This document shows, piece after piece, positions 22,345 through 34,019 of a DNA stretch of 64,000 nt. The notes beneath the pieces are model-generated. The model did not search any database and was not told the origin of the DNA. It worked only from the letters and a program-made list of their open reading frames with translations. The position numbers and the translations under genes were made by a program. This DNA is from Welwitschia mirabilis (lineage: Eukaryota > Gnetophyta > Gnetopsida > Welwitschiales): assembly GCA_051453625.1 (NCBI GenBank), contig JBOZIK010000001.1, forward strand, positions 215,254,053 through 215,318,052. Direction: 5' to 3'. Within the stretch, counting starts at the first letter, position 1. Every line of letters starts with the position of its first letter.

Positions 22345-24770
22345 TTAACTAATATTAATATGTGTAGGGCATGTAAGAAGTATGAGAATGATGTATAGAA
22401 CTTCATATAATTTTCAAGTAACAATACTTTTAGCTCTCAAAGCATACTCTATTCATGTGTGAAATGATACAACACTTGTTATTGATAGCCCCATATAGCT
22501 TCTAAGCATTTTTTATGGAAAGGAATGGATCATACATACATAAAGTGGATTACACATGGGAAAACATTAAAATAACTCTATGACAAATGTAATGGTGATA
22601 ATATAATATAAGATGATCCTGATTCCATGGTGAAAGAATCCCTTATATTATTTAATGATGGTGAGCACTCATATGAAGAAAAACACACCATGGATTTCTT
22701 AATTTCTAATAATTTTAGTAGTGACATGAAAAATATAGGATATGGTAAGTTAATGAAAAAAAGATAAGAAGCCATTATACCTTGGTTGCATAAAATATTC
22801 AAAGCTTGATATGATTATTAAGTTGCTTACCATTAAAGAAATGGATGAATGGTTAAATTCAATGTTTTCAATGTTGCTTGATCTCTTACATGAATCATTT
22901 CTAGGAGATAATATAATTTCAAGTTCTTGTAATCAATTGAAAAGGACATTTCATTCCCTAGGTATGAAATGTAATAAAATACATGCATGCCCTAATGATG
23001 GTAAGTTATATTTAGAGGAGTATGAGAAGAAAAATAAATGCCCTTAGTGTGGTGGAGGTTCAAAGGATAGTAAGCTAGACAAAATATTACCTACCAAAGT
23101 GTTTCAATACTTTTCACTATTTCTAGATCTATAAAGGCTTTATACATAATCCATAATAGCATAACATATGATATGTCATTTCAAAAGGTTGACAAATCAT
23201 GGCATAATGTGATATATGGAAAATTATATCTTATAGAAAAACATTAATGAATCATATAATGAAATTAAATTTAAACCTAGACATGTAAAACTTGGTATTG
23301 TAATAGATAGATTTAATCCTTTTGAAATGCTTTTTACTTCTTATAGGTGTTATTCAATTATGATGATTATATAAATCTTGCCATCCTAGCTATGTATTAA
23401 AGGTCTTATGTGACATTTTCTTTACTCATACTTAGGCCTAAGCAACGAAAAAAAGATATTGATGTGTAACTTCAAATTTTTATTAAAGAATTCAAGCTAA
23501 TATGATATGAGAAAGTAAAAACATTTGATACACTTAAAAAGGAATTCTTGACCATGAAATCAATGCTACTTTATATAATAAATGATTTTCTAGAATATGA
23601 AAACATGTTAGAATGGAATACAAAGGGGATATTAGCATGTCTCATATGTGCTTATAAGGTCAATTCTCTATGGTTTCCTCATATTATAAAATATTGCTCC
23701 TAAGGCATAGAATATTCTTTAATAAGAATATAGGTATAGTTGAATGAAGAGACCTTTCAATAAAAAAGTAGAAGAATAAGAAGAACCTCATATTATTAAG
23801 TAGCGAAGAGATCCTTTTTTAGCTTAACAACATGAATTTTCCTTGAGAAAAATGCATTTCTAAACATCAACAAAAGAAGACAAAAATGCAAAAACATAGA
23901 AATAAAGAAAACAATTTAAAGGCCATTCCATCTAGTAAAATTACAAGGTCACAAAACAAATGGAAGGAAGTCCATTTGTGCATTCTAGAGGAAGAGAATA
24001 GTAATAGATGAAAAAGGATATCAATATCATTTACTCTTCCATATTGGAAGGTAATAAAATTTATGAGATAGTTTAATAATAAATTATTTTTCTTTCTTAT
24101 TATTTCATTTAATACCTTTTTCATTTCTAACATGTACATAAGATCTTGATATTTGATACAATTTGGATGTTATGCATATTAGAAAAAAAATGTTTGTGAT
24201 AACTTGCTAAGAATTATCTCGAATATTAAAGAAAAATCAAAGGACAAGCTTAAAGCACAACTTAATGTCAAAGAGCTAGATATCAAAATGAACTTTCATT
24301 CCTTACAATGAGAAATGGTAAAAAAGAATTCCTTCTACTTGCTAGTTTTGGAATGCTAGTAAGAGAAAATAATTCTTTGCTATTAGAGTTAAAACTTCTA
24401 GATGGTCATGCATCAAATATTCATAGGTGTATCCTATAAAAAGAATATAGACTTTTTGGGCTTAAAAGTTATGACTATCATGTCCTTTGTAATTCATTTT
24501 TCCCATTGCTTTGGTAACTTGCTTCCATCCAAAGTGTGTCCTTCAATAATTCAATTATGTCTATTCTTCAAGAAGCTTTGTTGTAAGGAAATTAATATAC
24601 AAATTTTAAAAGAACTAAAATAATCTTAACAAAATATTTTCTTGATTATTGTTCAATATCATTATGCATTTACCTATTCATTTGATAAGGTAGGTTATGT
24701 TTTATAGGTTTGTGTAATATCGATGAATGTATCCTACATAAAGGTAATAAGCATACTTATTTTTTTTATT
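22345..24770 (+). pseudogene. CACTA TNP2 transposase, N-terminal and central part
   Basis: TNP2 is the DDE transposase of plant CACTA elements. In order I see the transposase-associated domain (CRACKKYEN at about 22363, GMDHTYIKWITHGK at 22522-22562); the Leu-rich entry helix and HACPNDGKLY motif (open frame 22811-23047, 78 codons, ending before a C.VCG-type cysteine pair); 'RHVKLGIVIDRFNPF' at 23278-23322 for the usual GLASDGFNPF; and, at 24401-24488, DGHASNIHRC followed by LFGLKSYDYHVL. The last two are strong family hallmarks. The C-terminal domain starts at about 24505 (PSKVCPSIIQLCLFFKKLC). Frameshifts and stops abound. It breaks off at a GT..AG intron (GTAATAAG after 24742, TTACAG by 24774), where Athila-1 is inserted. 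Confidence 0.88.
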
Positions 24771-24774
24771 ACAG
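24743..24774 (+). other. Probable TNP2 intron start interrupted by Athila-1
   Basis: After the codons for YRWMYP-like residues the sequence reads aaag|gtaataagc, then a T-run, then ttattacag. The next recognisable TNP2 codons lie at 32189, beyond Athila-1. Either this is a complete short intron and the insertion struck the start of the next exon, or the true 3' splice site is the atttag at 32183-32188. Confidence 0.45.
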
Positions 24775-24780
24775 ATTTAG

Positions 24781-26141
24781 TCTTGCGGTATGGATTATGC
24801 AATTTTTAACTCCTAAGGTAAAACTTATAAATTAAAATTCTTGTAGAAAATGCATACTATTATAGATGGGAGTTAACCTGAATGTCATAATCTATTGAAG
24901 ACACTAGGCTAGAAGTTAGAGAATTAATTTTCAAAAGTATTTTTGATATTTTCTATTTTAGAAAATAAAAGTAAACAAATATGAAATATAATGCAATGAT
25001 GAATAAAGGTGAAATGCTAGTGATAAAATGGAAATGAGATGGATTCTATTTGGACTTTAATCCTCTTATTACAAAAACTATTTATCTATAACTTAGATCA
25101 ACTAGAAAGAGTTCTATTACTTATTCTTAGCTAACATAAACTATAAGAATTGTTAAATAGAATATGAATAATTCAATATGGAATTTGAAATAAAATAGTA
25201 ATGCAAATCTAAACTAATAAGATCAACCTTGATAAAGATTGCCCTTATGAACTAAATAAATCATAGAATTGTCACTAAACTATAATCAACTTAAACCATA
25301 AGGAACATAAACACAATTATAGTAAAAAGAGTAATTGAATTAATCATGAAACTTTGAAATCCACTTACAACAAAGTAGTAGCACCTCAATGAAGGATATT
25401 TAGCCTAATACTAAAGTAAAATTTTATCTATAGCTACTGGATGAACCTCCTATCCTTCAATCTTCCATCATAAGAACATTAGGTATAAAAGATGAATTAG
25501 AAGTGAGAAAAAGGAAGATATTTATAGTTTTATATTAAAAGTTCTAGAATTGTAACCCTAGAAGTTGGATAAGGAACTCTAATGGTCCATGTGGGATAAA
25601 TGACCCCATTACAAGATAATTTAATCCTACTTATACAAAATAGTGATTGTGATGACTATCGTGGAGATCAAATTGGGGACAAAGCCCCATAACAATAAAT
25701 AATTCATCAGCTTTCAAATCTGTAATCAGCCCTATAATTGGATCTAAATTTTTCATCATCCCTCATGTCATGGGAACAACATTGGGAATGACACCTCCTT
25801 AAAAAAGAGTGCTCATTGGCTCTAAGATCTAATGCAAGTTACTAATATAATAGGTTAATATAGTGTTGTTATCCTATCTGTCATGGGGACAACACTGGGG
25901 GCAACACCCTTTCAAAGCTCTCTAGCTAAAACAAATTTTACTTCTTTATAATTAATATTCCTCCAACACGCTAAGTACTAAAACATGTCTAAAATGCCTC
26001 CAAATATGCTAAGAATTACATGTTTCTATGATCATCCCAACGACTTGCCATAATCATCAAAATTACATTCAAACCTATATAAATGTCTGATAAAAGTACT
26101 CCAAATACACTATCAAATTCCTACAAATTAGCATCCCAACA
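24781..26141 (-). repeat. Athila-1 3' LTR
   Basis: On the minus strand it starts TGTTGGGATGC after a polypurine tract. It is colinear with 30770-32131. TATAAATA occurs on the minus strand at 25519-25526 and is conserved in the partner. Its sequence is distantly related to the Athila-2 LTRs (shared 'aacttaaaccataagga.cataa' block). Confidence 0.88.
25519..25526 (-). promoter_or_regulatory. Putative TATA box of Athila-1 3' LTR
   Basis: TATAAATA on the minus strand. The same octamer is kept at the matching place in the other Athila-1 LTR (31510-31517) and in both Athila-2 LTRs, which supports a functional role when the elements were active. Confidence 0.55.
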
Positions 26142-26160
26142 TAGCCTCCTACTTAGTCTT
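26142..26160 (-). promoter_or_regulatory. Athila-1 polypurine tract
   Basis: The minus strand reads AAGTAGGAGGCTA immediately before the TGTTGGG LTR start. Confidence 0.7.
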
Positions 26161-28470
26161 GTTAGTTACTAATGAAGTAAGTGATCAACTATATTATGGG
26201 CCAATTTGACTAAGAAAATCAGCAATTGGAAAAATGGAATTTAAGTTTAATTTTATCATGCAATAATAAATATAAAAGTTTCATTAACTAGTACAACCAC
26301 TAATATATTCATAAGGCTCCTACTTAAACACATCACCATAGAACAAATGAATGTCATACACATACAAAAATCATAAAATGTAATAATGAGAGCTTAAAAA
26401 ATGATAACATGTATGTATACTGTGAGAGAGTGATACTAAAAATAATGTGTAAAACTTAAGTAGTAATAATTACAAAGAATGATGCATGAAAAATTTATTA
26501 ATGTATTCTACAAGATAAAGTATAATAGTAATCATAGTATTATTTTCCTTAGATGATCTGAAACATAATTGCAGGAAAACTTTGTAAGAGTGCTATTGTA
26601 TTCCTATTAAATAAAGTCCATGAAATTTATTCAAGTAATATGAAATCATATCTAAATAACTCATCATAAATATGCATTATAAAAGCTTAAAATGATCCTT
26701 TTAAATTTAAAATTTTTACTCAATATCATAGAAGAATGCTTAGAAAGATATCCTACCTTCTCCATAGGTGAAGCAAGACATCTTGGATTATAATAGAGTA
26801 AAAGGATGCTTATGATCCTGCATGTCGTTGGGATGATATACATGAGATGACAGTGATCAAATAAGATGTTTAGATAGATAGGAAAAATCTAAAAAAGTTT
26901 AAAAGTAATTAAGTAGTCAAAAAGTAACAGAAAAGTAGAAAGAAGGTACAAAGTAAAGAAATATCATGAAAAACCATGCTCATTTTAGAAAGGGAATTAT
27001 GTAAAAATGGTGTTAAAGAGAAGAAAATGCACTAAGTAAAAGGAAGCAATGCTCAGAAGAACTTCTCAAATGTACTCTAAACTCAATGAACACTTAAGAC
27101 TATGTAAGTGGACATATGCAAAATCAAAAGAAAAGAAATGAAAAAAAGATTAGCATAAAACAAAATAAATACATCAATCAAAATGAAAGGAATGCATTAA
27201 TTTAAGTTCTTAAAAGAAAAATAACCCTTATAAATAAAAACTATAAATAAAAATAAAAAGAAAACTAGCAAACCACTAAAGATCAAGTCTTAATTATTAT
27301 GTGGAAAAAGATACAAAAATGACTTTAAAAATTCTAAATAAAACAACTAAGAAAAACATAATTAAAATGGATAAGTAGGAACATGAAGAAGATTGTTAAC
27401 CTACTTAAAACTTCCACCCTAGCAAAGTCCCTTGGTAGAAATCATAAAATCAGCTAATAATAATGCATGACATAATGTAAAAACTCATAAAGTTTCATTC
27501 AAATAGGCAATGATTATGACAAAACCAAGTATATCTAATGTTTTCAATTAGGAAATGATAAGATCAAAAGATACTCAAAAATGAACTCGCTTGCTGATAC
27601 CCCAAAACAACACCAAAATCAAAAAAAGTACAATGATGATATGGAAGTACTATATGCAAAATGAGTCTAGAAAACACACAAACCTCTATTAACATTAGGG
27701 ATGTCACTGATTCCATAGCCTCTAAGTAAAAATTATTTTTACATGATGAGAGATGTGCAACCACTATTAGAAGAGTAAAGACCCATATAGCATGATAAAC
27801 TAACCTCCTAGTGGAGTTCCTATAGCTATCATATCACACTACTAAAGGAACCTCTCAGGAAAATTTGCCCCAGTTAGGACATCATGGTGACCATGATTTT
27901 AGTTTAGATAAAAAAGATCATGGTTATTATTTATTTATTTTCTTTTCTTTTTTATTTTTTCAAATGAAAAGAGTAATGAGATGGAAAATAAGAAAGAACA
28001 TTCCCAAACAAATAAAGACTTACATCATTGAGAGAGAACAAACGAAACTAAGGCATTTTCATTTAAAATGAAGTTCATAGATGAATGGATGTTTTAAGAT
28101 TAGATGAAATCCAATATTATCACTTAGAATGACCAAGTAAAATATTTACTAATCATGGTAATTTCATAAAGTAAAACATTAGTTAAGTTAAAGATGTTAA
28201 AGTAATAACATGATGTTTACCAAAAGAATTGGCTAAGGAAGAATTTAGATAATGTTAGGAGGAAAATTTCAACACAATTTCTTCTATTATGTTTAAGGCT
28301 TAATTGATATATATTTTAATGATGTTTATAACCTTTTATCCATTAACTTCTAAATTTCCCAAGTTTTTAAGTTGCAGGTTTCAACTGAGCCATATGAAGA
28401 TGTACTTTTTTTAAATGATAAGGACCTAACCATTGAGAAGTTTAACTAGTTATGTAAAAGATGCATTTAC
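26161..28470 (-). other. Athila-1 3' interior, no recognised coding sequence
   Basis: About 2.3 kb, very A-rich on the + strand (T-rich on the element's sense strand), with no RT, RNase H or integrase motif in any frame I tried. The short frames at 27564-27764 and 27865-28071 look like chance. In an autonomous Athila element, pol and an env-like ORF would be here. Confidence 0.55.
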
Positions 28471-30745
28471 ATATTATATATTTTTTTAAAGGCCAAACCA
28501 AATAGAAACCAATTGATAAAACATAAAAGGCATATAATTATTTTAGAGTAAAATGAATTAGAGGTAAAAAGAGTAAAATGATAAAACTTTGATAACACAA
28601 ATTTCAAAATCTAAATAAGAGATAAACAAGTGATAAATTTCATTGACAAATAATTTCTTATTAAAACATTATAAATCATGAGTACATTATATAATGCATT
28701 TAAGGTACTAATCAAAGAATGGATCCAAGAAGTTTTTAAGAGATTTTAAGAGTGTTTAATGATATTGAGAAGCTCTTTAAAATTTAATTTGAAGTATGGA
28801 TTATTATCAAAAAGATAAGGTTTACCCTAATTTAAATTACAAGATATTCCAAGTCATACTTTTAAAAAGGATAATCATAAAAAGAACAAGGTAAAGTTAA
28901 CTTCATAGAAAAAGAAAAGATATTACTTTGAGTGTTACATGGATTTTTTAAAAGGAAGAGATTGAGATATAGGAGAAATAGACTTTTCAAAATTATGAGT
29001 TTAATGAGAGTAAAGGAAAGGAACATGACCTTGAGAATTATATAANNNNNNNNNNNNNNNNNNNNNNNNNNNNNNNNNNNNNNNNNNNNNNNNNNNNNNN
29101 NNNNNNNNNNNNNNNNNNNNNNNNNNNNNNNNATGATTTAAAGTTGTACATGAAGGTATAGGTGGAAAGGATGTAGAAGTATGGGTAGAATAAACAAGTC
29201 TATCCTCTATGAAGTTTGAATAAATCTCTATGGATCGTTTATTATAGTTAGTTTATTCACTATTATCTTTATCATTATGTTGCTCAATTGTTACTTTACT
29301 TTTCTTATCATTGCTTGTAATAAAATATTCCTTCTTTTGTTGAATATTGCTTTCATTCTCTAAATTATTAGATTCATTAAAAAGATTATCAAGAAAAATA
29401 AGAGCATAATCTTCATCATTGATTGAAAAATTTTTAGATTCCTTGTGAATGAATTCCTAATGTAAATTATGTAACAGTAAAAGAATGGCAGGAATATAAT
29501 CTAATCTCTTAATATCATTATCTAATAAATGGTTATACTCATTCCAATTGTTGAAAGATTGAATTAAGTTGTTGTTATCTCCCCTTTGCTCATGTTCTAA
29601 TGAGTAGGAGGTTGAAGTTTGATCTAAAATGTCATCTTCTGTTTAAAAGTAAGAATTATTATCATTTATTTCTAAGTTCTCTTCATTTTCCTCATGGTAT
29701 GATGAAGTAGAATAGTTTTGAGGATGTTGTGTTATAAAAGAACCTTAAATTTGTAATAGTATTTGTTGCAAGGTTTCAACTAAATTTTCTAGGTTTTTGG
29801 TGTTGTTTTTTAGTTCTTCTTTATTTCATCTATCATTTCTTTTAATGGATCACTCTCTTCCTCATAGTAGATCATGGAAGATGGTTCTTCTTCATAGTAA
29901 TTCATGGAAGATGGTTGGAACTAACAAAAGTAACTATAAAAAGTTTGTCTAAATGAGGTGGAATCCCTGTAATGTGGAGAATCTTCATTGTTATTTCTAT
30001 ATGAGGTTTGAAAAGAAGAGAGGAAATAATAAAAAGGCTAAAAAGAGGAAGGGACCCCATTCCTACTTTCAACATCATTTTGTGTTGTTCTTCCTCTATT
30101 TGCAAAAATTTCTTAAAGTGTTTTCTTACTATTGTTATTAGAATTTCTCAAGTTTCCTTTCAGAAAGAATTTCCCCAATGGTCCTTATATCACTATTCAT
30201 TAAAGAAATATATAAGAATGAAATAAGAGAATCTATTCAAGATGGTAAGAAAGATAATTATACAGTGAAGATCAAGTTCTTATCTTTTTGATGTTTCATT
30301 GTTTTATTCAAATCATTAGATACTTAACACTCAAATAATGTGTATAAAATTTTTTTAACCATGGAAATCCTAATGGAATGACTATAGAGAAAGAGAAAAA
30401 ATTATAGAACAAAAGAACAAATTGTAAAAAATACAAGTTGCTACTATCTCCTATGTGTCATAAGGATGATAGTGAAAATGATGTATTATTATGCTATAAA
30501 AACTAGAAACATAAAACTTAAATAAAGGACTTGAAAAAAAAACAAATTAGAAAATGTAAAATCTCATCCTGAGTGTTATGAGAACGATAGAGGGGATGAA
30601 AATACTAAAATAATAGAAAATAAAAAAATTTGCAAACACAATTAATTATAAATAAAAATATAATACTATTTTAAATACATAACTTAAACTAAACTGAAAT
30701 TCAAGGTTCTTATCTAGATAGTGATAATCCTCCAGCTCCTTGTGG
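28470..30745 (-). pseudogene. Athila-1 gag-side region, Asn/Glu-rich remnant
   Basis: On the minus strand, 29300-29900 reads as a mostly open but stop-interrupted Asn/Glu/Asp-rich protein (NLENLVETLQQI, HEENEENLEINDN, EDDILDQTSTSYS). The part at 28470-29400 is colinear at DNA level with 49885-50680 in Athila-2, and partly with 47800-48430. The retained block lies between gag and protease in Athila-2, so I read it as the gag C-terminus plus linker. No gag core motif is left before the primer-binding site. Confidence 0.5.
29046..29132. other. Assembly gap, 87 N
   Basis: Lies inside the Athila-1 interior. The flanks do not duplicate each other. A non-round size suggests an estimated gap. Confidence 0.95.
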
Positions 30746-30747
30746 CC

Positions 30748-30769
30748 TTCCCTGGTAATGCCATCAAAA
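30748..30769 (-). promoter_or_regulatory. Athila-1 primer-binding site
   Basis: The minus strand reads TTTTGATGGCATTACCAGGG right after the 5' LTR. Undoing transitions at CpG sites gives the TGGCGCCGTTGCCGGGG type of primer-binding site known in Athila/Tat elements. Confidence 0.75.
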
Positions 30770-32131
30770 GGTTACAATGTAAACTATATAATTATTAAGT
30801 TCTCTAGGTAAAACCTATAAATTATAATGCTTGCAGAAAACACACACTAGTATAGAGGGGAGTTAACCTGAATGTCATAATCCATTGAAGGCACTAGGCT
30901 AGATGTTAGAGAATTGATTTACAAAAGTATTTTTAATCTTTTCTATTTCAGTAAATAAAAGTAAACAAATATGAAAATATAATGTAATGATGAATAAAGG
31001 TGAAATGCAAGGGATGAAATGGAAATGAGATGGATTCTATTTATACTTTAATCCTCCTATCAAAAGAACTATTTATATGTAACTTGGATTAACTAGGAAG
31101 AGTTCTATTACTTGTTTCTATATAATATAAACCATAAGAATTACCAAATAGAATATGGATACTGTGATATGGAATTTGAAATGAAATAGTAATGCAAATC
31201 TAAACTAAGGAGATCAACCTTGATAAAAGTTACCATTATGATCTAAAAAAATCATAGAACTATCACTAAATTATAATCAACTTAAACCATAAAGAACATA
31301 AACAAAATTGTAGTGAAAAGAGTAATTAAATTACTCATAAAACTTTTAGATCCACTTACAACAAAGTAGAATTACCTTAATGGAGGATACTCAATTCAAC
31401 ACCAAGGTAAACTTCTCTCTATAGCTACTAGATGAACATCTTGTCCTTTAATATTTTATCACAAGAACATTGGCTATAAAAGATGAATTAAAAGTGATGA
31501 TAAGAAAGGTATTTATAGTTTCACATTAAAATTTCTAGAACCATAACTCTAGAAGTCTAAGAAAAAACCCTAGTATGCTAGGTGAGGTACATAATCCCAT
31601 TACAAGATAATTCAATCCCACTTATAAAAAATAATTATCATCTTGACTATCATGAAGACAAAAATAGGGATGAAGCCCCATAATAATAGATAATTCATTA
31701 GTGTTTGGCTTCACAATTAGCTCCACATTTGGCTCCAAATATGTTGTTGTCCCTCATGTCATGGGAACAACACTGGGGATGACACCTCCTTAAAAAAGAA
31801 TTCTCATTGGCTCTAAGCTCTAGTCCAAGTTGTTATTATACTAGGCTAATACAATGATATTATCCTATCTATTGTGGGGATGAAAATGGAATAAAATCCT
31901 TTCAAAGATTTCTAGCTAAAGAAAATCAGCCTTCTTCATCATTAATATTTCTTTAATACACTGAGTACTAGAACATCCTTGAAATGCCTTCAAATATGCT
32001 AATAATTATGTATTTCTGTGATTATCTTATTAACTCACCATAATTATCAGATTTACATCCAAAACTATATAAATGCCCTATAAAAGTACTCCAAATACAC
32101 TATTAAATTCCTACAAATTGGCATCACAACA
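30770..32131 (-). repeat. Athila-1 5' LTR
   Basis: Pairs with 24781-26141 along its length. The + strand end is gcatcacaaca (32121-32131). The conserved TATAAATA is on the minus strand at 31510-31517. Confidence 0.88.
31510..31517 (-). promoter_or_regulatory. Putative TATA box of Athila-1 5' LTR
   Basis: TATAAATACC on the minus strand, conserved with the other Athila-1 LTR and with both Athila-2 LTRs. Confidence 0.55.
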
Positions 32132-32183
32132 TTTAACTTGTTAATAATTATGAAATAGCTATACATTTTTAACATATCTACCA

Positions 32184-33240
32184 TTTAGATTCTTGAAAGT
32201 TTAAAAGGGGTATGTAAAAGAAAAGAATGAACTAGAGGAATGCATTTCAAAAGCATGTCTTATAGAGGAAGCATTAAGTTTTTATACTAAGTGCATGATA
32301 AATATTAAAAAATTTAAAAATCAATTACAATGGAATGAATTTTTGAATAATGACTCCAACAAATCATCTAAACATCTAAAAGAAAGATCACTAAATGTGC
32401 TAGAAAGAATTCTATTGAGTAAAGTAGAAATTAGCTAAGCACATAGATATGCATTATTTAATACCTCATGCACTAAATAATATGTAAGGTAAGTCAATAA
32501 AAATTTTATTATTTTATTATTATTATATACATTCTTAATTTTATATGTGTAATGTCAACACTTATCAGAAATTTGTATAATATTCCATGAATGAAAATGT
32601 CTTGACAGCTTCAAGTGCATAGAGATTATCTTATTACTAATTTGAAGAACATGTGATGTATAATACATCCTATATAAAGTTGTTAATAACTATGTAATTA
32701 TAATGTCTAAATTATATATGATTTTTAATGGTTCTAGATTTACATGTTAAGGGAAAAAGACATGCTTAATGTAGAATTAAAAAAAAAAAGTAAAATCATT
32801 ATCACATCCTCCAAGTAGAAATGTATTCAGGTATAAGGGATACCTAATCTATGGGTATAGATTTCATGTAAAGGAGAGAAATGTAGAGTTAACATGTTAA
32901 AATAATGAAGTTTATATAATTGGAAATACTCCTTATTTATCAAGTACAAAGGATAACCATTCTAAAAGTAATGATATAAAATATTATAATGTCTTAAAAG
33001 ATATAGTCATATTAGATTATAGTTCCAGATTCAATGTTGTGGTCTTCAAATGTGAATGTTTAGATATTCTTTAATAACTAACATCAAGAAGGATGAGTAT
33101 GATTTTACCCTTATTAACACAAGTAAATATGTCAGGGATGATCATAAATAAGATGAACCATTCATATTAGTAATCATATATCATAGGATTTTTACATAAG
33201 AGACATTAAGGATCCTTTATGCAGTATTGTAGCATTATTT
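32184..33240 (+). pseudogene. CACTA TNP2 transposase, C-terminal part
   Basis: Continues the TNP2 pseudogene after Athila-1. At 32207-32278 the frame reads KGYVKEKNELEECISKAC then LIEEAL, the family pattern KGYVRNR..PEG.I.E.Y.AEE. At 32437-32460 AHRYALFNT corresponds to the AH.Y.L.N end of the DUF4218 region. After an AT-rich stretch that is probably an intron, 32833-33075 gives YKGYLIYGYRFHVKER and ILDYSSRFNVVVFKCE, the DUF4216 pattern (NGYRFHT..R, ELDY....PVFKC.W), followed by DEYDFTLINTSKY and DEPFILV. Frames shift between these islands. Domain order agrees with intact TNP2. Confidence 0.85.
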
Positions 33241-34019
33241 AATCTAAGACATAGCTATGATGAGATTAAAAATGAAGTATTCTTTAAATTGGAAAAAGAT
33301 AGGAATATAGTTTGACATACTTATACCATAGTTACCTCCTTAATAAGGAGAATGATGATAAAATTGAAAACATAAAGTGAACTCATATAGATTTAGATGG
33401 TACTATGGTTGATGCTTTGAATTTTCAAGCTCCATATTTTTGACAGTATCCATGTTATAAGAGAGTATACCTTTATGTTAACTTAAAGTATTACATAATT
33501 AATATAGAATTCTTATCTATTTCATATTATAATAATTTAGGTAAATACTACTTGTAGCTATGTTATTAAAGTAAATAGATTATTAGGGGTAGTGCTTAGT
33601 TATCTTTGTTTCTATCTACTATACGTATGTTGGGTAAGCTACTAAAATTTTTCTTGCATTATAGTTTTTTTCCCTCAAATTACTTTATAGAATTAAGTTA
33701 CTAAAATATAAATTATCATTGAAAATATAAGTTATTAATTGAATTTATCTTAGATAATTTTAAAAACTGACATCATGGTATTGATATTTTTAAATAATTA
33801 GTACGTTATAGTTTTAATTTATTTAATTTAGTAGTTAATATTACCTAATTAACATAGATTTATTTTTCTTTTAGGTATCTTATAAGTACAAACATCTCCT
33901 TTTCATATGTTAAGGAATAAGAGTCTTCTTATGGGTGAAAATAGAGGTTGTAATTTTTAAATTAAGTTCACTTATTTACATAATACTTCATAGTAATATC
34001 TTATATTTAACATATTTAA
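33241..34019. other. CACTA spacer between TNP2 and TNP1-like genes
   Basis: AT-rich. Weak coding traces (ALNFQAPYF near 33415) may be the last TNP2 codons. Otherwise no motif is recognisable. Confidence 0.45.

Larger units (their letters stand above)
24781..32131 (-). mobile_element. Athila-like Ty3/gypsy element Athila-1, non-autonomous
   Basis: Two long terminal repeats of equal length (1361 and 1362 bp) flank a minus-strand interior of about 4.6 kb. The primer-binding site is an Athila/Tat type and the polypurine tract abuts the left LTR. No RT or integrase is visible, and one block matches the gag-side spacer of Athila-2. Outer flanks are tttag (24776-24780) and tttaa (32132-32136), a near match. 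Alternatively, a perfect tttag at 32184-32188 would put the right edge 52 bases further on, but then no polypurine tract fits. The LTRs look close to 85-90% identical by eye, the least diverged pair here. Confidence 0.85.
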
